A DNA stretch of 64,000 nt, from assembly GCA_035533015.1 (NCBI GenBank), contig DATLUQ010000029.1:119995-183994 (forward strand). The letters are read 5' to 3'. The notes below the pieces were generated by a model. It made no database searches. It was not told the origin of the DNA and saw only the letters and a list, made by a program, of their open reading frames with translations. Of this stretch, positions 1 through 12,349 are shown piece by piece (the stretch's first letter is position 1; every line of letters starts with the position of its first letter). This DNA is from Gemmatimonadaceae bacterium (GTDB lineage: Bacteria > Gemmatimonadota > Gemmatimonadetes > Gemmatimonadales > Gemmatimonadaceae). The position numbers and the translations under genes were made by a program.

Positions 1-275
1 CGCTCTTTCTCGGGCGGTTCATACCGGGGGTGCGCGCCCTCGTGCCTCCATTCGCGGGCGCGCTTCGCGTTCCGCCGCTCACTGCGGCGCTGCTCATCGG
101 CCTCGCGTCCGCCATCTGGTACGGCACGGTGAGCTACGTCGGATTCACGCTCGGCGCCGACTGGCCAACCGTGGCCCGCGCCCTGTCGCGCGAGGGCAGG
201 ACCGTGGCCGCCATCGCGGCCGTGCTCGCGCTCGGACTGGCCACCATGTGGTACCTGCGGTGGAGGAAGCAGTGA
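1..275 (+). CDS. DedA family membrane protein, C-terminal part (gene begins before the window)
   Basis: Open from the first bases in the frame that starts at base 3, with no stop before 273-275. The translation begins LFLGRFIPGVRALVPPFAG, the conserved DedA/SNARE-associated motif with a glycine-rich FIPG(V/I)R core. Two hydrophobic stretches follow (about TAALLIGLASAIWYGTVSYVGF and VAAIAAVLALGLATMWYL), and the protein ends in a short basic tail. DedA proteins are inner-membrane proteins implicated in undecaprenyl-phosphate or phospholipid flipping and proton-dependent envelope homeostasis; the exact role here is not shown. The GTG at 30 lies inside the motif and is not a plausible start. The stop overlaps the start of the recombinase gene. 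Confidence 0.85.
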   Translation, partial: LFLGRFIPGVRALVPPFAGALRVPPLTAALLIGLASAIWYGTVSYVGFTLGADWPTVARALSREGRTVAAIAAVLALGLATMWYLRWRKQ

Positions 276-1180
276 CGGACGAGGGCATCGCTCGAGCGTT
301 CTTGCTGGAGCGGTTCACCGACTATCTGTCGCTGGAGCAGGGGGCCTCGCCACGCACGCAGGAGGCGTACGCCCGTGATGTGGGCCGAATGGCCGAATTC
401 GCCACTGCCAGCGGGGCCAAACAGCCGGCCGATGTCACCCCCAAGTTGCTCCGCGAGTTCATGTACCACCTCAAGGACCTCGGGCTCGCGCCCGCATCCA
501 TCCGCCGCGGTGTGTCCGGCGTTCGCACCTACTTCCGGTTCCTGCTCGCCGACGGGCTGCTGCTCCAGGACCCCAGCGAGCGGCTGGAGACACCCAAGAA
601 GTGGCGCACGCTTCCCGACGTGCTCACCGTGGCGGACGTCGCCAGCCTGCTCGCCGCTCCGACGATGGACGATCCGCTCTACTTCCGCGACCGCGCGATG
701 CTCGAACTCGCGTACGGGGCGGGGCTGCGTGTTTCGGAGTGGATCACGATCGGGATCAAGGATCTGCTGTTCGACCAGGGAGTGGTGCGCGTCCTGGGCA
801 AGGGGAACAAGGAGCGCCTCGTGCCCCTGGGCCGGAACGCGATCGCCACGCTCGCGATCTACCTCCGCGAGCTACGGCCCAAGTTGGAGCGCGGCGCCGG
901 CAAAGGAGCGCTTTTTCTGAACGCGCGCGGCGAACCGCTCACCCGCATGGGTGCCTGGAAGATTCTCCGGAAATACGTCGAGCGGGCGGGCATAGAGAAA
1001 CACGTGTCGCCCCACACGCTGCGTCACTCGTTCGCCACGCACCTGCTGGAAGGGGGGGCCGACCTGCGCGCCGTCCAGGAAATGCTCGGCCATTCCGATA
1101 TCTCCACCACACAGATCTATACGCACGTCGACCGGGAGTACCTGCGGAGCGTGCACCGGCAGTATCATCCCCGGGCATGA
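272..1180 (+). CDS. xerD: Tyrosine site-specific recombinase, XerC/XerD type
   Basis: A 302-residue tyrosine recombinase of normal Xer length. An N-terminal SAM-like core-binding domain spans about residues 10-95 and the catalytic domain about 115-300. The full catalytic set is visible: R153 (GAGLRVSEW), K177 (VLGKGNKER), H248 and R251 ([13 protein letters not shown]), H274 (LGHSDISTT) and nucleophile Y283 (TQIYTHV). GTG 272 is chosen because GGAGGA at 262-267 gives good spacing and the start overlaps the upstream TGA (GTGA). A GTG at 248 would add eight residues without a ribosome site. XerC and XerD act as a heterotetramer on dif; which of the two this is cannot be decided from sequence alone. 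A dif-like site lies about 17 kb downstream. Confidence 0.9.
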   Translation: MTDEGIARAFLLERFTDYLSLEQGASPRTQEAYARDVGRMAEFATASGAKQPADVTPKLLREFMYHLKDLGLAPASIRRGVSGVRTYFRFLLADGLLLQDPSERLETPKKWRTLPDVLTVADVASLLAAPTMDDPLYFRDRAMLELAYGAGLRVSEWITIGIKDLLFDQGVVRVLGKGNKERLVPLGRNAIATLAIYLRELRPKLERGAGKGALFLNARGEPLTRMGAWKILRKYVERAGIEKHVSPHTLRHSFATHLLEGGADLRAVQEMLGHSDISTTQIYTHVDREYLRSVHRQYHPRA

Positions 1181-1202
1181 TCTCGCTCTCACCGCTGCGC
1201 CC

Positions 1203-1787
<585 letters not shown>

Positions 1788-1840
1788 AACGGAGCGCGAC
1801 CGGGCCCGCGGATCGTCCAAAGTGGCGGTCCGGCCCACAT

Positions 1841-1869
1841 TTGCGTTGCGTCGGGCGAATCGATATCTT
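1841..1869 (+). promoter_or_regulatory. Candidate sigma-70 promoter for the kds/lpt operon
   Basis: TTGCGT (1841-1846), a 17-base spacer, then TATCTT (1864-1869), about 45 bases before kdsB in the 127-base gap after pabA. The -35 matches the TTGACA consensus at 3 of 6 positions. The -10 is the same hexamer as in the stronger promoter at 60,528. It is the only sizeable gap before a run of overlapping genes reaching at least rpoN, so it probably drives the whole Kdo/Lpt block. Confidence 0.45.
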
Positions 1870-1914
1870 AGCTGGCGTGAATCTTGCGGCTGATCGCGCG
1901 GTCTTGCGCCGCCC

Positions 1915-4346
<2,432 letters not shown>

Positions 4347-4347
4347 C

Positions 4348-5157
4348 GTGACGCGAGCATTCCCCGCCGACGCGTTCTTTCTCATCGCCGGTCCCTGCGT
4401 GCTCGAGGACGACGCGCTCAACCTGCGCGTCGCCGACCACCTCGCGGCGCTCGCCGAACGCGTGCCGGGCGGCATCATCTACAAGGCCTCATTCGACAAG
4501 GCCAACCGGTCCAACGCCGCGGCGCATCGCGGCCCCGGGCTCGACGAGGGCCTGGCGGCCCTCGACCGCGTGCGCCGCGCCACCGGGCTGCGTATCCTCA
4601 CCGACGTCCACCTGCCGGAGCAGTGCGGCGCCGCCGCCCAGGTGGCCGACGTGCTGCAGATCCCCGCATTCCTCTGCCGCCAGACCGACTTGCTCGTGGC
4701 CGCTGGTGCTACCGGCAAGCCCGTGAACATCAAGAAGGGCCAGTGGATGCATCCCGAGGGGATGCGCGGCGCCGTGGACAAGGTCCGCGGCGCGAGCACC
4801 CCGGTGCCTGAGGTCGCGGTCACCGAGCGCGGCACCTTTTTCGGATACGGCGACCTCGTGGTAGACATGCGCGACTTCAAGCGCATGCGCGAAGCCTGCG
4901 ATGCGCCCACGATCTTCGACGCCACCCACAGCGTGCAGCAGCCGGGCCGTGGGGAGGGAGGCGCCAGCGGCGGCGCCCGCGAATTCGTGCCGCCCCTCGC
5001 CCTCGCCGCCGTCGCGGCCGGCGCCAACGGGATGTTCATGGAAACCCACCCCGATCCCGATCACGCCCCAAGCGACGGCCCCAACATGATGCCCCTCGAG
5101 CAGCTCGACGCCCTCGTCGAGCGCGCCGTGGCGCTCTGGGCGCTGGTCCGCGCATGA
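4348..5157 (+). CDS. kdsA: 3-deoxy-8-phosphooctulonate (Kdo-8-P) synthase
   Basis: A 269-residue class I aldolase-type enzyme condensing arabinose-5-phosphate with phosphoenolpyruvate to Kdo-8-phosphate. Signatures include FLIAGPCVLE near the N-terminus, the YKASFDKANRSN motif, ILTDVHLPEQ, NIKKGQWMHPEGM and VFDATHSVQQPG-like FDATHSVQQPGRGEG. GTG 4348 begins one base after the pyrG stop and gives the expected start. Upstream in-frame codons lie inside pyrG. The last four bases overlap kdsC (ATGA). Confidence 0.95.
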   Translation: MTRAFPADAFFLIAGPCVLEDDALNLRVADHLAALAERVPGGIIYKASFDKANRSNAAAHRGPGLDEGLAALDRVRRATGLRILTDVHLPEQCGAAAQVADVLQIPAFLCRQTDLLVAAGATGKPVNIKKGQWMHPEGMRGAVDKVRGASTPVPEVAVTERGTFFGYGDLVVDMRDFKRMREACDAPTIFDATHSVQQPGRGEGGASGGAREFVPPLALAAVAAGANGMFMETHPDPDHAPSDGPNMMPLEQLDALVERAVALWALVRA

Positions 5158-5717
5158 TCGACCGTGCCCTCGCGCGCCGCATCAAGCTCGTCGCCCTCGA
5201 CGTCGACGGCGTGCTCACCGACGGCGGCATCTACCTCGGCGCGGTGCAGGGACAGCCCCTGGAGTTCAAGCGCTACGACATCCAGGACGGACTCGGCATC
5301 CACCTCATGCGCCGGGCCGGCCTGCACGTGGTCATCGTCACCGGCCGCGTGTCGGAGAGCGTGCGCCTGCGCGCCGCCGAGATGGAGATCGATGACGTGG
5401 CCCAAGTGGTCGACGCGCACAAGCTCCCCGCGCTCACCACGATCCTCCAGCGGCGCGCGGTCGCGCCCGCCGACGTGGCGTTCGTGGGTGACGACTTTCC
5501 CGACCTGGCCGCGATGCGTACGGTGGGCCTCGCCGTGGCCGTCGGCAATGCGGTGCCGGAGGTGAAGCGCGAGGCCGCCTTCGTCCTCGCCTGCCGCGGC
5601 GGCCACGGCGCCGTGCGCGAATTCGCCGAGGTGCTGCTCCGCGCGCGCGGCGAATGGGACGCATTGTGGGGCACCTACGTCGAAGAGCGCTCGACGCAGG
5701 GAGCCGAGGTCCCATGA
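5154..5717 (+). CDS. kdsC: Kdo-8-phosphate phosphatase (HAD family)
   Basis: A 187-residue minimal HAD phosphatase that dephosphorylates Kdo-8-P to Kdo. The nucleophile motif is LVALDVDGVLTDGG with D16 and D18. Motif II is VIVTGR, and motif IV is FVGDDFPDLAAM. No cap domain is present, as in KdsC tetramers. The tail after about residue 165 is family-variable. It overlaps kdsA and kdsD by four bases each, so the Kdo pathway genes are translationally coupled. Confidence 0.93.
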   Translation: MIDRALARRIKLVALDVDGVLTDGGIYLGAVQGQPLEFKRYDIQDGLGIHLMRRAGLHVVIVTGRVSESVRLRAAEMEIDDVAQVVDAHKLPALTTILQRRAVAPADVAFVGDDFPDLAAMRTVGLAVAVGNAVPEVKREAAFVLACRGGHGAVREFAEVLLRARGEWDALWGTYVEERSTQGAEVP

Positions 5718-6679
5718 CGCGCGACGAGATCGTCGCCATGGGGCGGCGCGTCCTGCGCCTCGAATCGGAGGCTCTGGCGGTTGCCGAGTCCCGGCTGGGC
5801 GACACCTTCGCCGGCGCCGTGGCACTCATCGCCGGTTCCCGTGGCCGCGTGATCGTGGCCGGCGTCGGGAAGTCCGGACTCATCGGACGCAAGATCGCCG
5901 CCACGCTCACCTCGACCGGCACGCCGGCCAGCTTCCTCCATCCGGTGGACAGCGTCCATGGCGACCTCGGCATCGTCGGCGCCGACGACGTGGCCATACT
6001 GATTTCCAAAAGCGGCGAGTCCGACGAACTGCTCGGCCTGCTCGAGCACCTCAAGGGACTCGGCGTGGGGCTGATCGCCATCACCGCCGATGGCACGTCC
6101 ACGTTGGCCACCCTCTCGGACCTCTGGCTCGATGGCTGGGTAAAGGAGGAAGCGTGCCCGCACGATCTGGCGCCGACCACCAGCACCACGGTGGCGTTGG
6201 CGCTCGGCGACGCGCTCGCCGTGGCGCTGCTCGACGTCAAGGGATTCCGCCGGGAGGACTTCGCGCGGCTCCATCCCGGCGGCCCGCTGGGGCGCAAGCT
6301 GCTCACGCGGGTGCAGGATGTGATGCTGCGGGACGACCTTCCGATATTACGGAATGGTGATACGATGCGGCAGGCCATCGTGATGCTGGCCGAGCGGCGC
6401 GGCATCGCGCTGCGGCTGGACGACCGCGACCAACTGGAAGGACTCATGACGGCGGGGGACCTGACGCGAATGATGGAGCGAGAAACCGACATCCTCGCGC
6501 TGCCGATCGACCGTGTGCTCACCCGCGCGCCGAAGACGGCGCATGCCGATGAACTCGCCAGCGCTGTGGTATTTCGCATGGAGCAGCACGGCATCATGGC
6601 CATGCCGGTCGTCGACGACGACCGCCGGGTGGTGGGCGTCGTCCATCTGCACGACCTCATGCGGGCCCGGGTCCGGTGA
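5714..6679 (+). CDS. kdsD: Arabinose-5-phosphate isomerase
   Basis: A 321-residue isomerase converting ribulose-5-P to arabinose-5-P, the first committed Kdo step. A SIS domain occupies about residues 30-165 (VIVAGVGKSGLIGRKIAATL; HPVDSVHGDLGIV; ISKSGESDELL). Two CBS domains follow (about 205-320). ATG 5714 overlaps the kdsC stop and matches the family start; an earlier in-frame ATG at 5654 lies within kdsC. With kdsA, kdsB and kdsC this completes Kdo-to-CMP-Kdo in one operon. Confidence 0.95.
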   Translation: MTRDEIVAMGRRVLRLESEALAVAESRLGDTFAGAVALIAGSRGRVIVAGVGKSGLIGRKIAATLTSTGTPASFLHPVDSVHGDLGIVGADDVAILISKSGESDELLGLLEHLKGLGVGLIAITADGTSTLATLSDLWLDGWVKEEACPHDLAPTTSTTVALALGDALAVALLDVKGFRREDFARLHPGGPLGRKLLTRVQDVMLRDDLPILRNGDTMRQAIVMLAERRGIALRLDDRDQLEGLMTAGDLTRMMERETDILALPIDRVLTRAPKTAHADELASAVVFRMEQHGIMAMPVVDDDRRVVGVVHLHDLMRARVR

Positions 6680-7236
6680 AGCGCGCCTCCGCCCTCGTCC
6701 TCATCGCGGCCGCGACCGCGGTGGTCGCCGCCGCGGGCTGCGCCCGCCCCGCCGCGCCTCCCCTCACCCACACCCCCTCGCTCGTCGACAGCGCCGAACA
6801 GGTCCTGTTCGGCGTCTCGGGCGTGCTTACCAACGAAGGCGTCGCGCGCGGCACCATGACCGCCGACACGGCGTTCGTGTTCCACGATCAGACCCAATTC
6901 GACTTCCGGAACGTCAAGGTCAACTTCCGCGATACGACCGGCAAACCCAGTGGCACCATGCGCGCCGACAGCGGGCGCTACGACATGCGCACGCAGGTGC
7001 TCGAAGGGTGGGGCCACGTCGTCATCACCAGCACCGACGGGAAGCAGCTCGACACGCCTCAGCTGCGCTACAACCAGGCGACCGACGTCATCACCAGCGA
7101 TACGTCCTTCGTCCTCACCCAGGCCGACCGGGTGCAGCGCGGGATCGGTCTCGTCACCGACCCCAATCTCAACCACATCCGCATCCTCCGCGCCGCGACC
7201 CAGTCGGGCACCGTCACCAGCTTCCCCGACCATTGA
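6676..7236 (+). CDS. lptC: LPS export periplasmic protein LptC (lipoprotein form)
   Basis: A 186-residue protein with a lipoprotein-type signal peptide ending at AAGC (about residue 20), so it is probably lipid-anchored rather than held by a retained membrane helix. The body shows the LptC/OstA-like pattern of short beta strands: VSGVLTNEGVARGTMTADTAF, FRNVKVNFRD, GTMRADSGRYD and VITSTDGKQLDTPQLRYN. LptC links the inner-membrane LptBFG transporter to LptA in the periplasmic LPS bridge. It sits directly between kdsD and the OstA-like gene, with coupled start and stop codons. Family identity rests on pattern and context. Confidence 0.8.
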   Translation: MKRASALVLIAAATAVVAAAGCARPAAPPLTHTPSLVDSAEQVLFGVSGVLTNEGVARGTMTADTAFVFHDQTQFDFRNVKVNFRDTTGKPSGTMRADSGRYDMRTQVLEGWGHVVITSTDGKQLDTPQLRYNQATDVITSDTSFVLTQADRVQRGIGLVTDPNLNHIRILRAATQSGTVTSFPDH

Positions 7237-8660
7237 TGCCCGCCGTTCGGTTCGCCCTGGTCGCGGCCGCCCTCCTGTTCCCGGCCGCTGCCGCCGCACA
7301 GAATACCGGCGGTACCCGGTGCAATGCCGTGAACACGGCGAATACGCGCCAAGTCATGGATAAGCAGCCCAGCGGCAAGTACAACACGTACATGGGCGGC
7401 GGCGTGGTCGTGCACTGTCCGGCCAAGCAGATCACGCTCCGCGCCGACAGCATGGAGCAGTACGGTGACGAAGAGCGTTTCTACTTCGTCGGCCACGTGT
7501 ACTACCGGGAACCGCGGTTCAACCTTCATTCCGATTTTCTCAACTACTACATGACCGAGGAGCGGATCGTCGCCACCGGAAACGTCGACGCCACCATGCC
7601 CAACGGGTCCCGGCTCCGGGGACCGGTGGCGACCTACCTGCGGCCGATCCCCAAACGGCGCCCCCTGGCGCAACTGAGCGCCGACCAACGCCCGACCATC
7701 ACGCTCGTCCAGCAGGATTCCTTGGGCCGCCCGCAGCCGCCCATGCAGGTCGTGGCCAACAACGTGTTCATGAATGGCGACAGCCTCGTCTACGCCGGCG
7801 GCCACGTCGTGATCACGCGCCAGGAGTTCACCGCCAGTGGCGACTCGATGTTCCTGGACGGCCAGAAGGAGATCATGCACCTCATGCGCGATCCGAAGAT
7901 CGAAGGCCGGAGCGGGACCAACCCGTTCACCCTCGTCGGGCTGCTCATCGATCTCTACTCGCGGAACCGCAAGCTCTACCGCGTCATCGCCCGGGGGAAA
8001 GGCGTGGCCACGAGTAAGGACATCGTCCTCCACGCCGACACCATCGATCTCCGCGTCACCGATGACGTGCTGCAGCGGGCCGTGGCCTGGGGCCCGGGGC
8101 GGGCCAGCGCCAAGAGCCCCGTCGACAGCCTGCGCGCCGACTCCATCAACGTCGTCATGCCCGGCCAGCAGGTGCGGGAGATCCACGCCGTGGGAACGGC
8201 GTATGCGGAGAGCAAGCCGGACACCGTGAAGTTCCGCACCAAGGAGATGGACTGGATGAAGGGCGACACGATCATCGCCTACTTCGATTCCCTCCCGCCC
8301 AAGGACACCACGCACTCACCCGCCATCCGGCGCCTCGTGGCCATCGATAGCGCGTCGGCGTACTACAACATGCCGCCGCGCGATACGACGATCTGCACGC
8401 CCGCCATCAACTACTCCAAGGGACAGCGCATCACCGTCACGTTCGGCGCCAAGGGCGTCAAGACGGTGGACGTCAGCGGCCAGACACAGGGCATCCTCGC
8501 CGAACCGGATGCTGCCGATACGCTCAACACCACCATGTGCGGCAAGCCGCCCATCAAGAAGCCGCCCGCCAAGAAGCCAGGCGGCGAGACGCCGAAACCC
8601 GCCGCCAAACGCGGGGGCGGCCGTGCGCTCGCCGCTCCCATTCCCGATCACCGCCGATGA
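7236..8660 (+). CDS. lptA: OstA/LptA-like LPS transport protein, enlarged
   Basis: A 474-residue secreted protein with a signal peptide ending around AAAAAQ. Repeated OstA-type strands ([74 protein letters not shown]) fit a beta-jellyroll like LptA. It is more than twice the length of proteobacterial LptA (about 185) and lacks a recognisable LptD barrel. It ends in a Lys/Pro/Ala-rich tail with repeated KKPP/KKPG units. Position between lptC and lptB argues for the LptA role. It may be a longer multi-jellyroll bridge, as in OstA-like proteins of other phyla. Confidence 0.75.
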   Translation: MPAVRFALVAAALLFPAAAAAQNTGGTRCNAVNTANTRQVMDKQPSGKYNTYMGGGVVVHCPAKQITLRADSMEQYGDEERFYFVGHVYYREPRFNLHSDFLNYYMTEERIVATGNVDATMPNGSRLRGPVATYLRPIPKRRPLAQLSADQRPTITLVQQDSLGRPQPPMQVVANNVFMNGDSLVYAGGHVVITRQEFTASGDSMFLDGQKEIMHLMRDPKIEGRSGTNPFTLVGLLIDLYSRNRKLYRVIARGKGVATSKDIVLHADTIDLRVTDDVLQRAVAWGPGRASAKSPVDSLRADSINVVMPGQQVREIHAVGTAYAESKPDTVKFRTKEMDWMKGDTIIAYFDSLPPKDTTHSPAIRRLVAIDSASAYYNMPPRDTTICTPAINYSKGQRITVTFGAKGVKTVDVSGQTQGILAEPDAADTLNTTMCGKPPIKKPPAKKPGGETPKPAAKRGGGRALAAPIPDHRR

Positions 8661-9877
8661 GCGACTCCGCCACCCCCGACACCATCGCCGCGCTCGTCGA
8701 GCGCCTCGCGCACGGAGACCGCTCCACCGCGCTCGCCGTCCACGCATTGCTCAGCGCAGCCGACGATCGCGGTGCCGCCGTCTTCGACCGCGTCGCGATG
8801 GCGTACCGCGACGACCACCTGGCTGCGCTCCGCGCCGCGGGCCGCGACGCCGATCGCGAAGCCGGTCGCCTGAGCCTCGACGAGGTGCGCGAATATCTGG
8901 CCCACTCCCTCTTTCCCCGTCTGAGCGGAGAAGGGATCGTCCGCCTCCCGCCCGAAGGGCTGATCGACCCCGACGCGACGCTGCGATTCACCGACGCCGT
9001 CTGGCACGACATCGTCGCCAGCCGCGCTGAACTCACCGCCGCCATGCGACAGACGGGCGAGCAGCCAGCCGCGACCGGCGACAATGTCGCGATCCCCGTC
9101 GGTGAGCACGTCGTGCCCGGGGGGAGTCGACTCGCCGCCGAGGGACTGGTCAAGGTGTACCGCCGCCGCCGCGTCGTGAACGACGTCGCGGTGCACCTGC
9201 AGCAGGGCGAGATCGTCGGGCTGCTCGGCCCCAACGGGGCGGGGAAGACCACCACCTTCTACATGATCGTCGGCCTCATCCAGCCCCTCTCGGGACGCAT
9301 CCTGTTCGACGGCGCCGACATCACCAACATGCCCATGTACAAGCGCGCGCGCTTGGGCATCGGCTACCTGTCGCAGGAGCCGTCCATCTTTCGCAAGCTG
9401 TCGGTGGAGGACAACATCCTGGCGATCCTCCAGACGCTCTCCATCTCCACCGCCGACCGCGAGCGGCGGCTCGAGACCCTGCTCGATGAACTGGGGATCA
9501 AGCACCTGCGAAAGCAGAAGGCCTACGCCCTGTCCGGCGGCGAGCGCCGCCGGCTGGAAATCACCCGCGCCCTGGTGACCGAACCCAAGTTCATGATGCT
9601 CGACGAGCCGTTCGCGGGCGTCGATCCAATCGCCGTCCACGACATCCAGACCATCGTCGCCCGCCTCCGGAACCGCAACATCGGGGTCCTCATCTCGGAC
9701 CACAATGTGGAGCAGACCCTGGACATCGTCGACCGCGCGTACATCATGTTCGATGGACAGGTGAAGGTATCGGGCTCGGTCCGGGAGTTGGTGTTCGACG
9801 ATACCGTGGCCGATATCTACCTGGGTCCCACCCTTACGGCGCGCCTCCGATCGCGCTTCGCCTCCGCCGGCGTTTGA
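8657..9877 (+). CDS. lptB: LPS export ABC transporter ATPase LptB with an extra N-terminal domain
   Basis: A 406-residue protein; normal LptB is about 240. The C-terminal part is a typical LptB ATPase, with Walker A GPNGAGKT at residues 191-198, Q-loop region [17 protein letters not shown], signature [15 protein letters not shown] near 292 and Walker [13 protein letters not shown] near 314. The first ~150 residues are an unrecognised, mostly helical, acidic domain ([39 protein letters not shown]). ATG 8657 overlaps the ostA stop, and the extension keeps the same codon style, so it is likely real. No ribosome site and start are suitably placed to make the short form alone. The permeases LptF and LptG are not in the window. 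Confidence 0.9.
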   Translation: MSDSATPDTIAALVERLAHGDRSTALAVHALLSAADDRGAAVFDRVAMAYRDDHLAALRAAGRDADREAGRLSLDEVREYLAHSLFPRLSGEGIVRLPPEGLIDPDATLRFTDAVWHDIVASRAELTAAMRQTGEQPAATGDNVAIPVGEHVVPGGSRLAAEGLVKVYRRRRVVNDVAVHLQQGEIVGLLGPNGAGKTTTFYMIVGLIQPLSGRILFDGADITNMPMYKRARLGIGYLSQEPSIFRKLSVEDNILAILQTLSISTADRERRLETLLDELGIKHLRKQKAYALSGGERRRLEITRALVTEPKFMMLDEPFAGVDPIAVHDIQTIVARLRNRNIGVLISDHNVEQTLDIVDRAYIMFDGQVKVSGSVRELVFDDTVADIYLGPTLTARLRSRFASAGV

Positions 9878-9890
9878 GCCGCCTCCCCGA

Positions 9891-11381
9891 ATGAAAGCAG
9901 GTCTTCACCAGAGCACGCATCTCCGGCAGGAACTGAAGATCAATCCGCGCCTCTACCAGGCGATGGACCTGCTGTACATGCCGTTGCTGGACCTGCAGCA
10001 GCACCTCAAGCAGGAACTGCTCAACAACCCGTTTCTCGACCTCGTCGAGCCCGAGGACGAGGAGAACGACGAGGTCGAGCCCGGAGAGGAACCGCCGGCG
10101 CTCGACGCCGGCGCCGAGGACGACACGGCCGAGCACGACGCCGCCAAAGACGACGCGATCGATTGGGAGGAGATCCTCCTCGACGGATTCGACCCCGGAG
10201 GCGCTCCGGTCGAATCCGAGATCCACGAGCACCGCGAGCCGGTGACCATCGCTCGCGGAGGACTTTCTGATTTCCTCATCGAGCAGATCTCCCTCCTCGA
10301 CCTGAATTCCCGCCAGGAAGTGCTCGCCGCCGAATTCGTGGGCGACATCGCCGACGATGGCTACCTCACCTGCCCGGTGGACGACGTCATCCAGGGGGTC
10401 AACGACGCGATCGAGGCCGCCGCCGTCGAACAGGACCGCGACCCCGAGGCCGTGCCCCTGTTCACGCTCGAAGAGGGCGAGGCCACGCTCGACATCATCC
10501 AGCGGCTCGACCCGCCGGGCGTCGGCGCCCGCGACCTCCGCGAGTGCCTGCTCCTCCAGCTCCGCGACCAGGGCCGCGACGACAGCCTCGCCTTTCGCCT
10601 CGTGCACGACGCCTTCGACGACCTCATCGCGCATCGCTGGCCAGAACTGGCCCGCCGCTACGCCGTCTCGGCCCAGGAGGTGCAGACCGCCGCCGACGAG
10701 ATCCAGAAGCTCGATCCCAAGCCGGGCCTGCGGTTCGGCGCTGCCGAAGAGAATTACATCATTGCCGACCTGATCGTCGAGAAGATCGACGCCACGTACC
10801 GCATCACCCTCAACGACTCCAACCTCCCGCGCCTGCGCCTCAGCCCGGCCTATCAGGCGATTGCCCGCGACAAGAACAAGTTCCAGGGCGAGAACAAGGA
10901 CTTCATCTCCAGCAAGCTCAATTCGGCCACGTGGATGATCCAGGCCATCGAGCAGCGCCGCCAGACGATGCTCAAGGTCATGACCTACATCGTCGACCGG
11001 CAGCGCGAATTCTTCGAGAAGGGGGTTCAGTCCCTCCGGCCGTTGACCCTGCGCGAAGTGGCCGAAGCGATCGGCATGCACGAGTCCACGATCAGCCGCG
11101 TCACCAACGAAAAGTGGGTGCAGACGCCGCGCGGGGTGCTCCCCCTCAAGTTCTTCTTCTCGTCGGGCCTCACCACCACCGGCGGCGACGACGTGTCGGC
11201 GCGTGGCATCCGGGCCCAGATCGAGAAACTGATCAAGGACGAAGACGCCCGCCACCCGCTCACCGACCAGGAAATCGTGGACATCCTCACCCGCCAGGGC
11301 GTCCAGATCGCCCGCCGTACCGTGGCCAAGTACCGCGACCAGCTCGGCGTGCTGTCCGCGCGCATGAGAAAACGCGTATGA
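9891..11381 (+). CDS. rpoN: RNA polymerase sigma-54 factor
   Basis: A 496-residue sigma-54. Region I is glutamine/leucine rich (QSTHLRQELKINPRLYQAMDLLYMPLLDL). An acidic region II follows (about 55-110: EPEDEENDEVEPGEE). The core-binding domain includes LDIIQRLDPPGVGARDLREC. A helix-turn-helix (EVAEAIGMHESTISRVTNEKWV) precedes the C-terminal RpoN box ARRTVAKYR at 474-482. It recognises -24/-12 promoters and needs AAA+ activators, none of which are in this window. Its place after lptB is the same as in proteobacteria. Confidence 0.97.
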   Translation: MKAGLHQSTHLRQELKINPRLYQAMDLLYMPLLDLQQHLKQELLNNPFLDLVEPEDEENDEVEPGEEPPALDAGAEDDTAEHDAAKDDAIDWEEILLDGFDPGGAPVESEIHEHREPVTIARGGLSDFLIEQISLLDLNSRQEVLAAEFVGDIADDGYLTCPVDDVIQGVNDAIEAAAVEQDRDPEAVPLFTLEEGEATLDIIQRLDPPGVGARDLRECLLLQLRDQGRDDSLAFRLVHDAFDDLIAHRWPELARRYAVSAQEVQTAADEIQKLDPKPGLRFGAAEENYIIADLIVEKIDATYRITLNDSNLPRLRLSPAYQAIARDKNKFQGENKDFISSKLNSATWMIQAIEQRRQTMLKVMTYIVDRQREFFEKGVQSLRPLTLREVAEAIGMHESTISRVTNEKWVQTPRGVLPLKFFFSSGLTTTGGDDVSARGIRAQIEKLIKDEDARHPLTDQEIVDILTRQGVQIARRTVAKYRDQLGVLSARMRKRV

Positions 11382-12346
11382 CGCTCCCGCCAGCCACCCC
11401 GGCCGTGGACGTCTCGGTGCTCGTGCCGGCCAAGGACGAGGCCGACAACCTGCCGCTGTTCATGGAGCAGGCCGACGCCGTGTTCCGCACGGCCGGCCCC
11501 CGGTTCGAGGTCCTCGTGATCGACGACGGCAGCACCGACCGCACGTGGGCCGTCCTCCAGGAACTCCAGGCCCGCTACCCGTTCCTCCGCACCGTCCGCC
11601 ACCGCACGCAACGCGGCATCGCCGACGCGCTCCGCACCGGCTACCTCAACGCCCGCGGCGACGTGCTCGTGTTCTATCCCGCCGACCTGCAGTTCAAACC
11701 CGAAGATATCCCGCGGCTCGTCGCGCCCATCCTCGCGGGCGACGCCGACATGGTCACCGGCTTCAAGCAGGGCAAGTACGAGAAGGCGTTCGTCTCCGGC
11801 ATCTACAACGGCCTCAGCCGGCTGCTGTTCGACATTCCCGTCAAGGATCTCAATTCGGTCAAGGCCTACCGGCGCGAGATCATGGACCAACTGCCCATTC
11901 GCCCTGACTGGCACCGCTACATGATCGTCCTTGCCGCCGCTCAGGGATACACGGTCACCGAGATCCCGATCCCGGTATATCCCCGGCACGCCGGCAAATC
12001 GAAATTCGGGCTCTCTCGCATTCCCGTGGGCGTGCTCGACATGCTCTCCGTGTGGTTCGAGCTGCGGTTCGGCAAGAAGCCGCTCCTCGCCTTCGGCATG
12101 CTCGGCGCCGCCCTGTTCGGCGTCGGCGTGATCGCCGGACTCACGGCCCTCGGCTGGCTCCTCGTCAAGGGCGAGGGCGTGCGCTCGGTGTGGACCGTCA
12201 TCCAGACCTGCCTCATCCTCGGCAGCGTCTTCTTTGCCACCGGACTGCTCGGCGAACAGATTGCCGGCCAGCGCGCCGAAGTGCGCGAACTGCGCCGACG
12301 TCTCGAAGAGATGGCCGCCGAGCGCGACGCCGGGGCGCCACGGTAA
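11378..12346 (+). CDS. Membrane-anchored GT2 polyprenyl-phosphate sugar transferase (GtrB/CsbB/DPM1-like)
   Basis: A 322-residue family 2 glycosyltransferase. The catalytic domain has VSVLVPAKDEADNLPLF, VLVIDDGSTDRTW and the metal-site region VLVFYPADLQFKPEDIP, where the usual DxD is ADLQ as in several DPM1-like enzymes. Two hydrophobic helices follow near 245-290 (LLAFGMLGAALFGVGVIAGL; TVIQTCLILGSVFFATGLL), then a charged coiled tail. This is the build of enzymes that load a sugar from a nucleotide donor onto undecaprenyl phosphate. The start overlaps the rpoN stop. The sugar is unknown. It probably works with the downstream YfhO-like protein. Confidence 0.85.
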   Translation: MTLPPATPAVDVSVLVPAKDEADNLPLFMEQADAVFRTAGPRFEVLVIDDGSTDRTWAVLQELQARYPFLRTVRHRTQRGIADALRTGYLNARGDVLVFYPADLQFKPEDIPRLVAPILAGDADMVTGFKQGKYEKAFVSGIYNGLSRLLFDIPVKDLNSVKAYRREIMDQLPIRPDWHRYMIVLAAAQGYTVTEIPIPVYPRHAGKSKFGLSRIPVGVLDMLSVWFELRFGKKPLLAFGMLGAALFGVGVIAGLTALGWLLVKGEGVRSVWTVIQTCLILGSVFFATGLLGEQIAGQRAEVRELRRRLEEMAAERDAGAPR

Positions 12347-12349
12347 CAC

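Noticed and set aside
9112..9125. Internal start giving a normal-length LptB
   Set aside because: GGGGGAG is present, but no ATG, GTG or TTG follows at a useful distance in frame.
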